44,912 bases of DNA from DASWTL01 sp035575925 (GTDB lineage: Bacteria > Bacteroidota > Bacteroidia > Sphingobacteriales > Sphingobacteriaceae), in the NCBI GenBank assembly GCA_035575925.1, contig DATLXK010000032.1, positions 1 through 44,912 of the forward strand, in the 5' to 3' direction. This document shows, piece after piece, positions 1 through 7,931 of this stretch. Positions within the stretch are counted from its first letter, which is position 1; every line of letters begins with the position of its first letter. Below the pieces are notes generated by a model. The model did not search any database, was not told where the DNA came from, and worked only from the letters and a program-made list of their open reading frames with translations. A program made the translations under genes and the position numbers.

Positions 1-1
1 G

Positions 2-2212
2 CAGTATGGAAAGGTTATAGGTTTATCTCCATGGCCCTCGCTCAACAACTCTTCCGATCAAATCGTGCTGAAAAGCTTCAAAAACCGAACTGTTGATTCT
101 GTTTCTTATAGCGATACATGGTATAAAGATGCTGGTAAAAAACAAGGTGGATGGACGCTTGAACGGATGGCTGAATCGCCATGCATTGGATGGTATAACT
201 GGGACGCTTCGTATGATCTTTCAGGCGGCACTCCCGGTAAAATAAACAGTAGTAACAATCGGGGCAGTAAAAATTTAAACTTAAAAATTGATAGCATACT
301 GGTTATATCTGAATCAACATTAAGGGTCTATTTTAATACTATACAGGATACCGTTTTTTTAAGACCTAATAATTTCAAACTGAATGGGATTCAAGCTTTG
401 TCGGTAAAAACGAGTGAAAAATTTCTTTCTATTGAGTTGACATTTAAAGATCATTTTATTGAAGGCACAACCTACACACTTATTACGCAAGAATTAAGAA
501 CGTGTTCGGGATCATTAATAACCCAACCGGATAACCAAATCACTTTTACTACTCCGGCAATTCCCGAACTAAATTATCCTATCGTTATCAATGAGATCTT
601 TGCAGATCCTTCTCCGGTTGTTGGGATGCCAGAAGCAGAATTTGTTGAGCTTTTCAATCCTACGGATAAAACCATTGCACTTAAAGGATTAATATATGAG
701 GATGCATTAACGAAATACGTTTTTCCGTCAGGAAGGATTGAACCGGGAGGCTATCTTATTCTTTGTGCTCTAAAGGATACTTTAAGCTTTAAACCTTTTG
801 GAAATGTATATGGGTTAGCTAATTGGCCAAGCTTAAATAATGATAAAGATATTCTTACACTACGTAACAATAAAGGAAAAGCAATTTCGAGTATAAATTA
901 TGAATCAGGCTGGCACAGAGATAAAAACAAACAGTCTGGAGGGTGGAGTTTGGAATTAATAGACCTTAATGCAGTATGTTCAGGTAAACAGAACTGGTCA
1001 TCAAGCACTCATACTTCCGGTGGAACTCCAGGCAAACAAAATTCAATATATAAAACTAATTTTAGCAACGAGGCTTTAAAACTCTCAACAGGATTCCTTA
1101 TAGACAGTGTTACGCTTCAATTAACATTTAACAGAACTATTGACAGTCTGTCTGCTTCCCGGGTAACCAACTATAGCCTAAATAATGGTATTGGAAAACC
1201 AATGCAAGCCACAGTATTGGACCCCGATTTCACGCAAGTAAATCTGAAATTCCAAAACGCTTTAATCCGTAGAAATACGTATAAGATATCAGTAACAGAT
1301 GTTACAGATTGTGCAGGGATCAGTATATCTGCTAATAACAACAGTAAAGAATTCTTTTTTCCTAAAAGACTTGAGAAAGGCGATATCTTAATCAATGAGA
1401 TTCTCTTTAACCCCCGTAAGAATGGTGCAGACTTTGTTGAGATTTATAATAATTCAGCAAATAATTTTGATTTGAAAGATCTGGCGATTGCTACTTATAA
1501 AGACAGCTTAACAAGCATTAAGCCTCTCAGTTTATTAACTCAGCTTATAAAATCCGGCGAATATCTTGTATTAACAACAGATCCTGATAATATTAAAAAA
1601 GAATATGTTATCGAAAAGCCCGACGCTTTTTTAAAAATGCAGTCTATGCCGGCTTTTAATGATGATGCAGGCGTAATTGTGCTTCTAAGCCATGGAATCC
1701 GTATTGATGAACTTATATACACAGACAAGATGCACTATAAACTTATTAAAGATCCGGAAGGTGTATCTCTCGAACGTAGTAGTTTCAGTAAGGCCACCAA
1801 CGAGCCTGATAATTTCCGTTCAGCAACTGCTTCTGCCGGATATGCCACCCCAGGTTATAAAAATTCACAGTTTATTGAAGAAGTCATATCTGAAGAAGAA
1901 GTATTTCTTTCCAGCAAGACATTCTCTCCGGATAGTGACGGATTCGAAGATGTACTAACATTAAATTACAAGTTCAATGAACCTGGTTGGATAGCTAATG
2001 TTACTATATATAATGATAAGGGAGTACTAATAAAAAAGCTGACCAAAAATCATTCTCTCGCAGCTAATGGAACAATTTACTGGGACGGGTTAAATGAATT
2101 TAACGAAAAACCCCCGGTTGGAATATACGTACTTTATATGGAGGTCTTTAATTTGCAAGGGAAAGTTAAGAAATACAGGAGAAGCTTTGTACTTGCTGCA
2201 AAACTAAATTAG
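2..2212 (+). CDS. Multi lamin-tail-domain surface protein, 5'-truncated
   Basis: The reading frame is open from base 2, so the gene begins upstream of the window; the GTG at 65 is internal. The residues before it (VIGLSPWPSLNN) align with a later copy (VYGLANWPSLNN), showing they are coding. The protein alternates lamin-tail domains (LTD) with Ig-like domains: a partial LTD to about base 255 ending GGTPGK, an Ig-like segment, a second LTD from about base 565 (IVINEIFADPSP, FVELFNPT) ending GGTPGK near 1035, another Ig-like segment, and a third LTD from about 1380 (ILINEILFNP, FVEIYNN). The end (about 1920-2212) is a FlgD-like/CHU_C-type Ig domain with FSPDSDGFEDVL and a YWDG motif. Such proteins are exported to the cell surface in Bacteroidota; the signal peptide must lie outside the window. 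The ligand is unknown. Confidence 0.88.
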   Translation, partial: QYGKVIGLSPWPSLNNSSDQIVLKSFKNRTVDSVSYSDTWYKDAGKKQGGWTLERMAESPCIGWYNWDASYDLSGGTPGKINSSNNRGSKNLNLKIDSILVISESTLRVYFNTIQDTVFLRPNNFKLNGIQALSVKTSEKFLSIELTFKDHFIEGTTYTLITQELRTCSGSLITQPDNQITFTTPAIPELNYPIVINEIFADPSPVVGMPEAEFVELFNPTDKTIALKGLIYEDALTKYVFPSGRIEPGGYLILCALKDTLSFKPFGNVYGLANWPSLNNDKDILTLRNNKGKAISSINYESGWHRDKNKQSGGWSLELIDLNAVCSGKQNWSSSTHTSGGTPGKQNSIYKTNFSNEALKLSTGFLIDSVTLQLTFNRTIDSLSASRVTNYSLNNGIGKPMQATVLDPDFTQVNLKFQNALIRRNTYKISVTDVTDCAGISISANNNSKEFFFPKRLEKGDILINEILFNPRKNGADFVEIYNNSANNFDLKDLAIATYKDSLTSIKPLSLLTQLIKSGEYLVLTTDPDNIKKEYVIEKPDAFLKMQSMPAFNDDAGVIVLLSHGIRIDELIYTDKMHYKLIKDPEGVSLERSSFSKATNEPDNFRSATASAGYATPGYKNSQFIEEVISEEEVFLSSKTFSPDSDGFEDVLTLNYKFNEPGWIANVTIYNDKGVLIKKLTKNHSLAANGTIYWDGLNEFNEKPPVGIYVLYMEVFNLQGKVKKYRRSFVLAAKLN

Positions 2213-2321
2213 GTAGCGGTATGAATTAACTTTATGCACACATTGAACAGGCTCTTTTTTATTTTTACTTTTGAGACTTCAAGCCTTTTATTATTAGATA
2301 AGGCTTTTATCTTAATTTTAT

Positions 2322-3044
2322 ATGGGAAGAGCATTTGAATTTCGCAAAGAAAGAAAATTTAAACGCTGGGCAAAAATGGCCGTCCAGTTTACACGATTAG
2401 GAAAAGAAATTGCCATGGCCGTGAAAGATGGCGGACCAAGTCCGGATACCAATTCACGTCTGCGCACCGCAATACAGAATTCAAAGGCTGTAAATATGCC
2501 TAAAGAGCGTGTGGAAGCTGCTATAAAACGTGCCTTCAGCAAGGATGAAAAAGGATATGAAGAGTACGTTTACGAAGGATACGCCGCCCATGGAGTTGCC
2601 ATACTCATTGAAACTGCTACCGATAATACCAACCGCACAGTAGCTAATGTAAGGAGCTATTTTAATAAATGTGGCGGCACATTAGGGAAAACGGGGTCGC
2701 TGGATTTTATTTTTAACCGTAAATCGGTTTTTCGTTTTGACCCAAAGGAAATGAATATGGAGGAGCTTGAATTTGAGCTTATTGATGCCGGACTGGAAGA
2801 CCTGTATATTGAGGAGAATGAAGAAGGAAATGATATTGGAGTAATCCATACTTCATTTGAGGATTTTGGCAAGATGCAAAAAGCCCTTGAAGAAAAAGGA
2901 ATAGACGTAAATAGCGCTCAACTCGAGCGTGTGGCTCTTTCTACAGCAGATATAAATGAAGAACAGGCAACAGATGTGTTTAAATTAGTAGATAAGCTTG
3001 AAGAAGATGATGACGTACAAGCAGTTTATCATAATATGGCCTGA
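2322..3044 (+). CDS. yebC: YebC/TACO1 family protein
   Basis: This 240-residue protein has the full family length and the conserved basic start MGRAFEFRKERKFKRWAKMA, followed by the DGGPSPDTN.RLR..I..AK-type segment, FNKCGGTLGKTGSLDFIF and the acidic C-terminal domain. YebC proteins were long described as transcriptional regulators (PmpR); recent work on YebC and mitochondrial TACO1 points to a role on the ribosome during translation of difficult proline-containing stretches. The ATG at 2322 is fixed by the conserved N-terminus. A TAATTTTA sequence ends only one base before it, so it is unlikely to be this gene's promoter. The next gene starts 12 bases after the stop and is probably co-transcribed. 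Confidence 0.95.
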   Translation: MGRAFEFRKERKFKRWAKMAVQFTRLGKEIAMAVKDGGPSPDTNSRLRTAIQNSKAVNMPKERVEAAIKRAFSKDEKGYEEYVYEGYAAHGVAILIETATDNTNRTVANVRSYFNKCGGTLGKTGSLDFIFNRKSVFRFDPKEMNMEELEFELIDAGLEDLYIEENEEGNDIGVIHTSFEDFGKMQKALEEKGIDVNSAQLERVALSTADINEEQATDVFKLVDKLEEDDDVQAVYHNMA

Positions 3045-3056
3045 TAATATGTTATT

Positions 3057-3614
3057 ATGACTTTCGAAGAATTCTTCTCTAAAAAAAAGATTGATCTGGA
3101 TCAGCTTAAAAATGCTGAGCCAGTATTGTTTGAAGAGTTCAGATTTGATTATTCCCTGATGGGAAACAAGAGTTTTGATCATACCAAAAAGTATTGGTTC
3201 AATAAACTCCGAAGATTATATCACCTTAAACAGGAGCCTAAACCGGAATTTCAGAGGCCTGAATTAAATGCGCTGGCCACGCAAGCTGAGCCATTAAGTT
3301 CTTTGACTATTGATGAAAAACCTGGCTATACCCCCCGATTTAAGCCCGGAATGGAAACAAAACCAAAAACAGATAATGCTGGCGAAAAAGAAATATCCGT
3401 CACTCCAAAACCTGCATATAAACCCAGGTTTAATGCCGGCGCAATAAAAAAAGATCCTGTACAGAATGAAAGTAATTTCATTGCTTATGAAGAAAAAACA
3501 ACTGATGCTACTATAAACCCTGATCCACTGTCTAAACCGGCATATAAACCCCGTTTTAAACCCGCCATGCTCAAGCAAAAACCGAATGATGATGAAGCAG
3601 GAAACCATAAATAG
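3057..3614 (+). CDS. Unknown protein with three KP-[GA]-Y-x-PRF motifs
   Basis: I cannot name this 185-residue protein. It has a compact, charged and aromatic N-terminal part (about residues 1-57, from MTFEEFFSKKKIDLDQL to KKYWFNKLRRLYHL) that looks folded and helical, and a long low-complexity, Lys/Pro-rich tail. The tail carries three copies of a 12-residue motif: KPGYTPRFKPGM (88-99), KPAYKPRFNAGA (118-129) and KPAYKPRFKPAM (160-171), separated by acidic or polar linkers. There is no signal peptide or membrane segment, so it is probably cytoplasmic. It follows yebC by 12 bases. Spaced, well-conserved motifs in a disordered tail suggest multivalent binding to a partner or nucleic acid; that is inference. 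Confidence 0.8.
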   Translation: MTFEEFFSKKKIDLDQLKNAEPVLFEEFRFDYSLMGNKSFDHTKKYWFNKLRRLYHLKQEPKPEFQRPELNALATQAEPLSSLTIDEKPGYTPRFKPGMETKPKTDNAGEKEISVTPKPAYKPRFNAGAIKKDPVQNESNFIAYEEKTTDATINPDPLSKPAYKPRFKPAMLKQKPNDDEAGNHK

Positions 3615-3650
3615 TATGTGTAACGCTCTGGATTTGTAACTTACCAGTAC

Positions 3651-4421
3651 ATGTTTTTCATATTATCCAAAACCATTTATTATGTACTCATGCCCCAGGT
3701 ATGGATACTCCTTCTGTTGCTTTATGGCATTTTTACTAAAGATAAGAAGCGCAGAAAGAAATGTCTGGTAGCAACTCTTGTGATGTTTATTATTTTCAGT
3801 AATTCTTTTCTGATCAATGAAGGATTGCTTTGGTGGGAAGAAAAGCCTGTCCCAATTGCTTCTTTAAGCGAATCACAAACAGCTATTGTGTTAACGGGTG
3901 TTGCTAACTCTCAAAAATCAAGTAATGACCGTGTTTACTTTGGCAAAGTCGCAGATCGCGTATTACATACTGTCCAGTTATATAAAGCGGGCAAGGTTAA
4001 TAAGATATTGATAAGCGGTGGCTCGGGCTCTTTAACAGGAAGTCATATATCTGAGGCAGATCAACTTAAAAAAGTATTTCTTTACTGCGGGGTTTTAGAA
4101 ACTGATATTTTATTGGAAAATAAGTCGCGAAACACCTACGAGAGTGCACAGGAATGCAAAAAGTTGGTTTATAGGCTGGCTATAAAACAGGATATTCTTC
4201 TTATTACTTCTGCTTTCCATATGAAAAGATCACAGGGCTGTTTCAGTAAAGCAGGCTTGAGAGCAGAAGCTTTTCCTGTAGATTATTTTACTGCCGATCG
4301 TAAGAACATGTTAACCCCGGATAGGTGGCTGATCCCTTCATCCGATGCCATGTCAAAGTGGGCGATGCTGATGCATGAAATAACCGGATATGTAACTTAT
4401 AAGTTGATGGGGTATTGTTAA
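3651..4421 (+). CDS. YdcF/ElyC/SanA family (DUF218) membrane protein
   Basis: The 256-residue protein begins with two membrane segments (about residues 4-27 and 36-55) and then has a DUF218 domain: AIVLTG near residue 77, the RVLHTVQLYKAGKVNKILISGG block, the E.....N....A motif (LLENKSRNTYESAQE) and LLITSAFHMKRS. ElyC and SanA of this family act in envelope or peptidoglycan precursor homeostasis in enterobacteria; the chemical activity is not settled. The domain should face the periplasm after the second membrane segment. It begins 36 bases after the preceding gene and ends in a convergent spacer with a hairpin element. Confidence 0.85.
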   Translation: MFFILSKTIYYVLMPQVWILLLLLYGIFTKDKKRRKKCLVATLVMFIIFSNSFLINEGLLWWEEKPVPIASLSESQTAIVLTGVANSQKSSNDRVYFGKVADRVLHTVQLYKAGKVNKILISGGSGSLTGSHISEADQLKKVFLYCGVLETDILLENKSRNTYESAQECKKLVYRLAIKQDILLITSAFHMKRSQGCFSKAGLRAEAFPVDYFTADRKNMLTPDRWLIPSSDAMSKWAMLMHEITGYVTYKLMGYC

Positions 4422-4428
4422 AATAAGC

Positions 4429-4553
4429 TGTTTAAAAATGCTTGCCCGATTGTGTATCAGTCTAATGACGGAGCGAGGACGCTGCTCATGGCTCATGTGC
4501 AGCGGTTGGTGACTCCACCAACCGGACTTATATTCAAAAATTCATTTTAAACA
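4429..4553. repeat. Folded convergent spacer with 9-bp hairpin
   Basis: Between two convergent genes, CGGTTGGTG (4503-4511) pairs perfectly with CACCAACCG (4516-4524) across an ACTC loop. An outer near-perfect inverted repeat flanks it: tgtttaaaaatg (4429-4440) against cattttaaaca (4543-4553), differing by one A. No U-run follows the hairpin, so a simple intrinsic terminator is not obvious. It could be a bidirectional terminator or one copy of a dispersed REP/MITE-like element. Confidence 0.45.
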
Positions 4554-4578
4554 ATCTGAAATGAGTTAACAGATATAT

Positions 4579-4752
4579 TTATTTGCTCCTTTTATGATCC
4601 TGATCTTTAAGTCTTCCTGCTTTCTTTAAACTTGTATTCAGTATCCATTCGATTTGCCCATTTACGCTCCTGAATTCATCTGCAGCCCATTTTTCAATGG
4701 CTTTCATCGTTTCAGCATCTATTCGCAACGCAAATGATTTCTTCTCACTCAT
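4579..4752 (-). CDS. Arc-type ribbon-helix-helix DNA-binding protein
   Basis: I take the ATG at 4752 as start (MSEKKSFALRIDAETMKAIE), giving 57 residues; a longer frame to 4812 would overlap the upstream gene. The first strand FALRIDA, helix AETMKAIEKWAADEF and second helix (RSVNGQIEWILNTSLKKA) match the Arc/MetJ-like ribbon-helix-helix fold, which binds DNA as a dimer through the strand. It starts 5 bases after the stop of the SPFH gene, so the two form an operon. SPFH genes paired with Arc-type genes recur in Bacteroidota. It may autoregulate the operon through the TGATAT array at 5617-5646 (inference). Confidence 0.85.
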   Translation of the reverse strand: MSEKKSFALRIDAETMKAIEKWAADEFRSVNGQIEWILNTSLKKAGRLKDQDHKRSK

Positions 4753-4757
4753 AGACT

Positions 4758-5612
4758 TTACTGATGCAGTGTTCCCGTATTTACAATCGGCTGTGTATCC
4801 TTGTCTCCGCAAAGTACAACTAACAAGTTACTTACCATAGCAGCTTTTTTCTCTTCATCAAGCTCTATAATTTGCTTCTCAGACAAAAGACTTAATGCAC
4901 TTTCTACCATTCCAACTGCACCTTCAACAATTTTATGCCTCGCTGCAACAATAGCAGACGCCTGTTGCCTCCTCAACATCGAATGAGCAATCTCAGGAGC
5001 ATATGCCAGATACGCAATACGCGATTCGATCACTTCAATACCGGCAATTTCCATTCGCTCTGCAATTTCATCTTCCAGGGCTTTATTTACATCATCAAAA
5101 TTAGTGCTCAGTGCAATAGTTGCCGATTCATCGCCAAAATGATCATATGGAAAACTACCGGCAAGCTTTCTGACCGCAGAGTCAGTTTGAACTTTGATAA
5201 AATGCTCATAGTTATCTACCTCAAAAGATGATTTAAACGTATCCCTAACTCTCCAAACCAGGATAACACTGATCAGAACAGGGTTACCCAATTTATCGTT
5301 TACCTTTATTTTTTCACTTTCGAAATTGCGGGCACGTAAAGAAATACTTGTCTGTTTATAAAAAGGGTTAACCCAGTACAATCCATTTTGGTTAATACTT
5401 CCTTTATATTCGCCAAAGAGCACTAAAACATTTGCATTGTTAGGACCAACAATAGTTAATCCCTTTGCAAAGAATACGATTAAAACAACCAGTATTATGT
5501 ACATTATTTCGTTTTCTCTTGAAACAAAAAAAACAGCCGCAATTGTCATAATAACAATGAGTGCCGCAATAAAGTATCCGCTGATTGGTGTAATAATTTT
5601 TTCAGTTTTCAT
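4758..5612 (-). CDS. SPFH/Band 7 domain membrane protein
   Basis: The 284-residue protein has two close hydrophobic segments (about residues 13-30 and 36-50) and then an SPFH/prohibitin-homology domain: GLTIVGPNNANVLVLFGEY, GLYWVNPFY, a VILVWRV strand and the helical ERMEIAGIEVIESRIAYLAYAPEI region. An Ala/Gln-rich helix with RRQQASAIVAAR follows. SPFH proteins form membrane-anchored ring or cage oligomers that scaffold membrane domains or control proteases. No NfeD-type partner is adjacent; the only partner here is the ribbon-helix-helix gene immediately downstream. The start ATG at 5612 has an AT-rich leader with TGATAT repeats. Confidence 0.9.
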   Translation of the reverse strand: MKTEKIITPISGYFIAALIVIMTIAAVFFVSRENEIMYIILVVLIVFFAKGLTIVGPNNANVLVLFGEYKGSINQNGLYWVNPFYKQTSISLRARNFESEKIKVNDKLGNPVLISVILVWRVRDTFKSSFEVDNYEHFIKVQTDSAVRKLAGSFPYDHFGDESATIALSTNFDDVNKALEDEIAERMEIAGIEVIESRIAYLAYAPEIAHSMLRRQQASAIVAARHKIVEGAVGMVESALSLLSEKQIIELDEEKKAAMVSNLLVVLCGDKDTQPIVNTGTLHQ

Positions 5613-5616
5613 AATA

Positions 5617-5646
5617 TGATATTAAAATGATATCAAATATATATCA
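5617..5646 (-). promoter_or_regulatory. Operator-like TGATAT array upstream of the SPFH gene
   Basis: Three TGATAT half-sites lie just upstream of the SPFH start codon: TGATAT (5617-5622), the full palindrome TGATATCA (5628-5635) and ATATCA (5641-5646). Spacing is about 11-13 bases, one helical turn. Regular short half-sites are typical for ribbon-helix-helix operators, and such a gene is second in this operon. The binding role is inference; AT-rich DNA raises the chance of coincidence. Confidence 0.4.
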
Positions 5647-5714
5647 TTTTTTAATAATATCTGTTATTATTACATTATTTATTAAGGTTCCCTAGATTAT
5701 CTTTTGACCGGTAT

Positions 5715-5727
5715 GAGAGTGTAAAAT
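5715..5727. repeat. Lone copy of the IS256-like terminal sequence
   Basis: GAGAGTGTAAAAT here is identical over 13 bases to the outer end of the IS256-like element at 44774-44786. The similarity stops after 13 bases and no transposase is nearby. It may be a relic end of a lost insertion or a chance match. Confidence 0.3.
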
Positions 5728-5793
5728 TGGTTAAGCATAGGACCTGCTTTTTGATGGCGAAGAACGCGGCGAGGATGATTAAAATAACGGGGT

Positions 5794-6747
5794 CTATAAA
5801 GCACTCCGTATCTTTTTTTTATGGTTTACCTGCTGCGGGATCTTAACATAATACCCCGAACCATCATATTCGCGTTTGCGTGGATGGGATTTACAGGCGT
5901 CGGAGCAGGCTCCGTCCAGCTTTGTACCACAGGCGTCGCATTGTGTAAAATGCTCATTACACTCCGAGTTAGCACAGTTAATCATTTTTGGTGTCGTTTG
6001 ACCACAGTTTCTACATTCAGAAATAATTACCGGGTTAACAGAATTAACCGCAACGGCGACACGATTATCAAAAACATAACAATTTCCTTCAAAATCTTTA
6101 CCACCAGCTTCCTTGCCGTACTTAATGATCCCGCCATGCAGCTGGTAAACATTCTTAAACCCTTCATGTAAAAGCAAGGCTGATGCTTTTTCGCACTTGA
6201 TGCCACCTGTGCAATAGGTCAGGATTTTTTTATCCTTATACTTTGCGAGTTCATTTATTTTTTCAGGGAAATCCCGGAAATTTTCTATATCCAGTGTTAC
6301 CGCATTTTTAAATTTGCCTAATGAATGCTCATAATCAGATCTCACATCAAGAATGACTACATCATCCTGATCTTTCATCTCCAGAAACTCTATAGGGTTT
6401 AAATGAATACCTGTCTTTTTCTGAGGGTTAATCATATCAGGATTGCGTAATCCGGAATGGACTATTTCTGATTTATAACGGCAGTGCATCTTTATAAATG
6501 AAGGCTCTTTAACCTCATCTACTTTAAAATCGATGCCGGAAAAACGGTGATCGCTGTGAAGCGTTGTCATGTACGTAGCGCATGCTTCCAAAGTGCCGGA
6601 TACTGTACCATTAAGACCCTCCTCTGCCACAATAATACGGCCGACAAGATTCAGAGATCTGCAAAACCGGAGATGATCTGTAGCGAATTGTTCCGCATGA
6701 TCTATGGTACTATAACAATAGTAAAGAAGTGTTTGATATCTGTTCAT
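5794..6747 (-). CDS. trhO: tRNA uridine(34) hydroxylase, rhodanese-like
   Basis: TrhO (YceA) hydroxylates U34 of certain tRNAs in prephenate-independent 5-hydroxyuridine synthesis. I place the start at ATG 6747 (MNRYQTLLYYC), giving 317 residues; the frame continues to 6783, but the extra 12 residues do not look like family sequence. An N-terminal acylphosphatase-like domain (GRIIVAEEGLNGTVSG) is followed by a rhodanese domain with DVRSDYEHSLGKF and the active-site loop YCTGGIKCEKAS containing the catalytic Cys. The C-terminus has a Cys-rich metal-site-like region (CRNCGQ, CANSEC, CDACG). The gene is divergent from pheS. Confidence 0.93.
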   Translation of the reverse strand: MNRYQTLLYYCYSTIDHAEQFATDHLRFCRSLNLVGRIIVAEEGLNGTVSGTLEACATYMTTLHSDHRFSGIDFKVDEVKEPSFIKMHCRYKSEIVHSGLRNPDMINPQKKTGIHLNPIEFLEMKDQDDVVILDVRSDYEHSLGKFKNAVTLDIENFRDFPEKINELAKYKDKKILTYCTGGIKCEKASALLLHEGFKNVYQLHGGIIKYGKEAGGKDFEGNCYVFDNRVAVAVNSVNPVIISECRNCGQTTPKMINCANSECNEHFTQCDACGTKLDGACSDACKSHPRKREYDGSGYYVKIPQQVNHKKKIRSAL

Positions 6748-6836
6748 ACTCATTGATACTGTTGCAAACAGCGTTAAATGCACACAAAGATATTAAAATG
6801 AGCAAGAAGTCCGTACCACTGTTAGAAGAAAAACCT

Positions 6837-6844
6837 TAATTTTG
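6837..6844 (+). promoter_or_regulatory. TAnnTTTG -7 element for pheS
   Basis: TAATTTTG matches the Bacteroidota -7 consensus exactly and lies 46 bases before the pheS ATG at 6891. It sits upstream of the shorter start and almost abuts the longer one at 6852, supporting the shorter. No clear -33 TTTG is visible. Confidence 0.6.
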
Positions 6845-6890
6845 CAGTTAGATGCTTGTTGTTGTACAATTACAAGCCTGGAATACAATC

Positions 6891-7931
6891 ATGCAGAATA
6901 AAATAAATCAGTTTACAAACGAAATAAATTCATTTAATCCATCTGATTCCGAAGACCTTGAGGCATTTAGAATAAAGTTTTTAGGGACAAAAGGAATTAT
7001 AAAAGGTCTTTTTGAAGAATTTAAAACTGCCTCAACCGATGAAAAACGTGTAATGGGGAAAGTGTTAAACGAGTTTAAGCAGCTGGCTGAAAATAAATAT
7101 CAAAGTTTAAAGGAACAGAATACAACCTTGGTGCCAGAAAGCAAAAGCCAGAATCAACCCGACCTCACACTTCCGGGAGGGGGCGTGGCGACCGGTTCAC
7201 GGCATCCTTTATCACTGGTTAGAAAAGAAATTATTGAGATCTTTAAAAAACTTGGATTTACTGTTGCAGAAGGTCCTGAAATAGAGGACGATTGGCATAA
7301 TTTCTCGGCACTTAATTTTCCAGAAGAACATCCGGCAAGGGACATGCAGGACACTTTTTTTATAAAAAAGGGCGGAGAAAAAGGAGATATAGCTCTTCGG
7401 ACACACACCTCATCAGTGCAGGTGAGAATGATGGAAGCGGGAAGCCCCCCGTTTCGGTCAATTATGCCAGGCCGCGTTTATCGAAATGAAGCAATTTCTG
7501 CACGTGCGCACTGTTTTTTCCACCAGGTAGAAGGCTTGTATATAGATGAAAATGTTTCATTTGCTGACCTGAAGCAAACTTTATTTTATTTTGTCCAGGA
7601 GCTTTTTGGTGTTGATACCAAGGTTCGCTTCCGTCCATCATATTTTCCATTTACTGAGCCATCCGCAGAAATGGATATTTCATGCACCATTTGCAAAGGA
7701 GATGGTTGTAACATGTGCAAACATTCGGGTTGGGTAGAAATATTAGGCTGTGGAATGGTGGATCCGAACGTATTAGAAAATTGCAATATTGATAATAAGA
7801 AATATTCAGGATTTGCTTTTGGAATGGGGATAGAACGCATAACTAATTTAAAATATGTTATAAAGGATCTGCGTTTATTCTCTGAAAATGATGTCAGGTT
7901 TCTGAAACAATTTGGAACTGAATTAATTTAA
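6891..7931 (+). CDS. pheS: Phenylalanine-tRNA ligase alpha subunit
   Basis: PheS pairs with PheT to charge tRNA-Phe; pheT is not in this window. I start at ATG 6891 (MQNKINQFTNEI), giving 346 residues, the usual length. After the N-terminal helical arm (FRIKFLGTKG) come the class II motifs: RTHTSSVQVRMM, GRVYRNEAISARAHCFFHQ, TEPSAEMDISC and the motif 3 end FAFGMGIERI. A Cys cluster C265-x2-C268-x4-C273-x2-C276 followed by GWVEILGCGMVDPNVL looks like a small zinc knuckle, seen in many bacterial PheS but absent from the E. coli form. The stop overlaps the next ATG by one base (TAATG), so translation is probably coupled. Confidence 0.97.
   Translation: MQNKINQFTNEINSFNPSDSEDLEAFRIKFLGTKGIIKGLFEEFKTASTDEKRVMGKVLNEFKQLAENKYQSLKEQNTTLVPESKSQNQPDLTLPGGGVATGSRHPLSLVRKEIIEIFKKLGFTVAEGPEIEDDWHNFSALNFPEEHPARDMQDTFFIKKGGEKGDIALRTHTSSVQVRMMEAGSPPFRSIMPGRVYRNEAISARAHCFFHQVEGLYIDENVSFADLKQTLFYFVQELFGVDTKVRFRPSYFPFTEPSAEMDISCTICKGDGCNMCKHSGWVEILGCGMVDPNVLENCNIDNKKYSGFAFGMGIERITNLKYVIKDLRLFSENDVRFLKQFGTELI

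Noticed and set aside
2313..2320. TAATTTTA as a promoter for yebC
   Set aside because: It ends one base before the conserved ATG, so transcription would begin inside the gene; also not an exact consensus.
6748..6783. N-terminal extension of trhO
   Set aside because: The additional 12 residues do not match the family start; MNRYQTLLYYC is a normal beginning.
6852..6890. Longer pheS start
   Set aside because: It lies about 7 bases after the -7 element and adds 13 residues before the usual PheS start.
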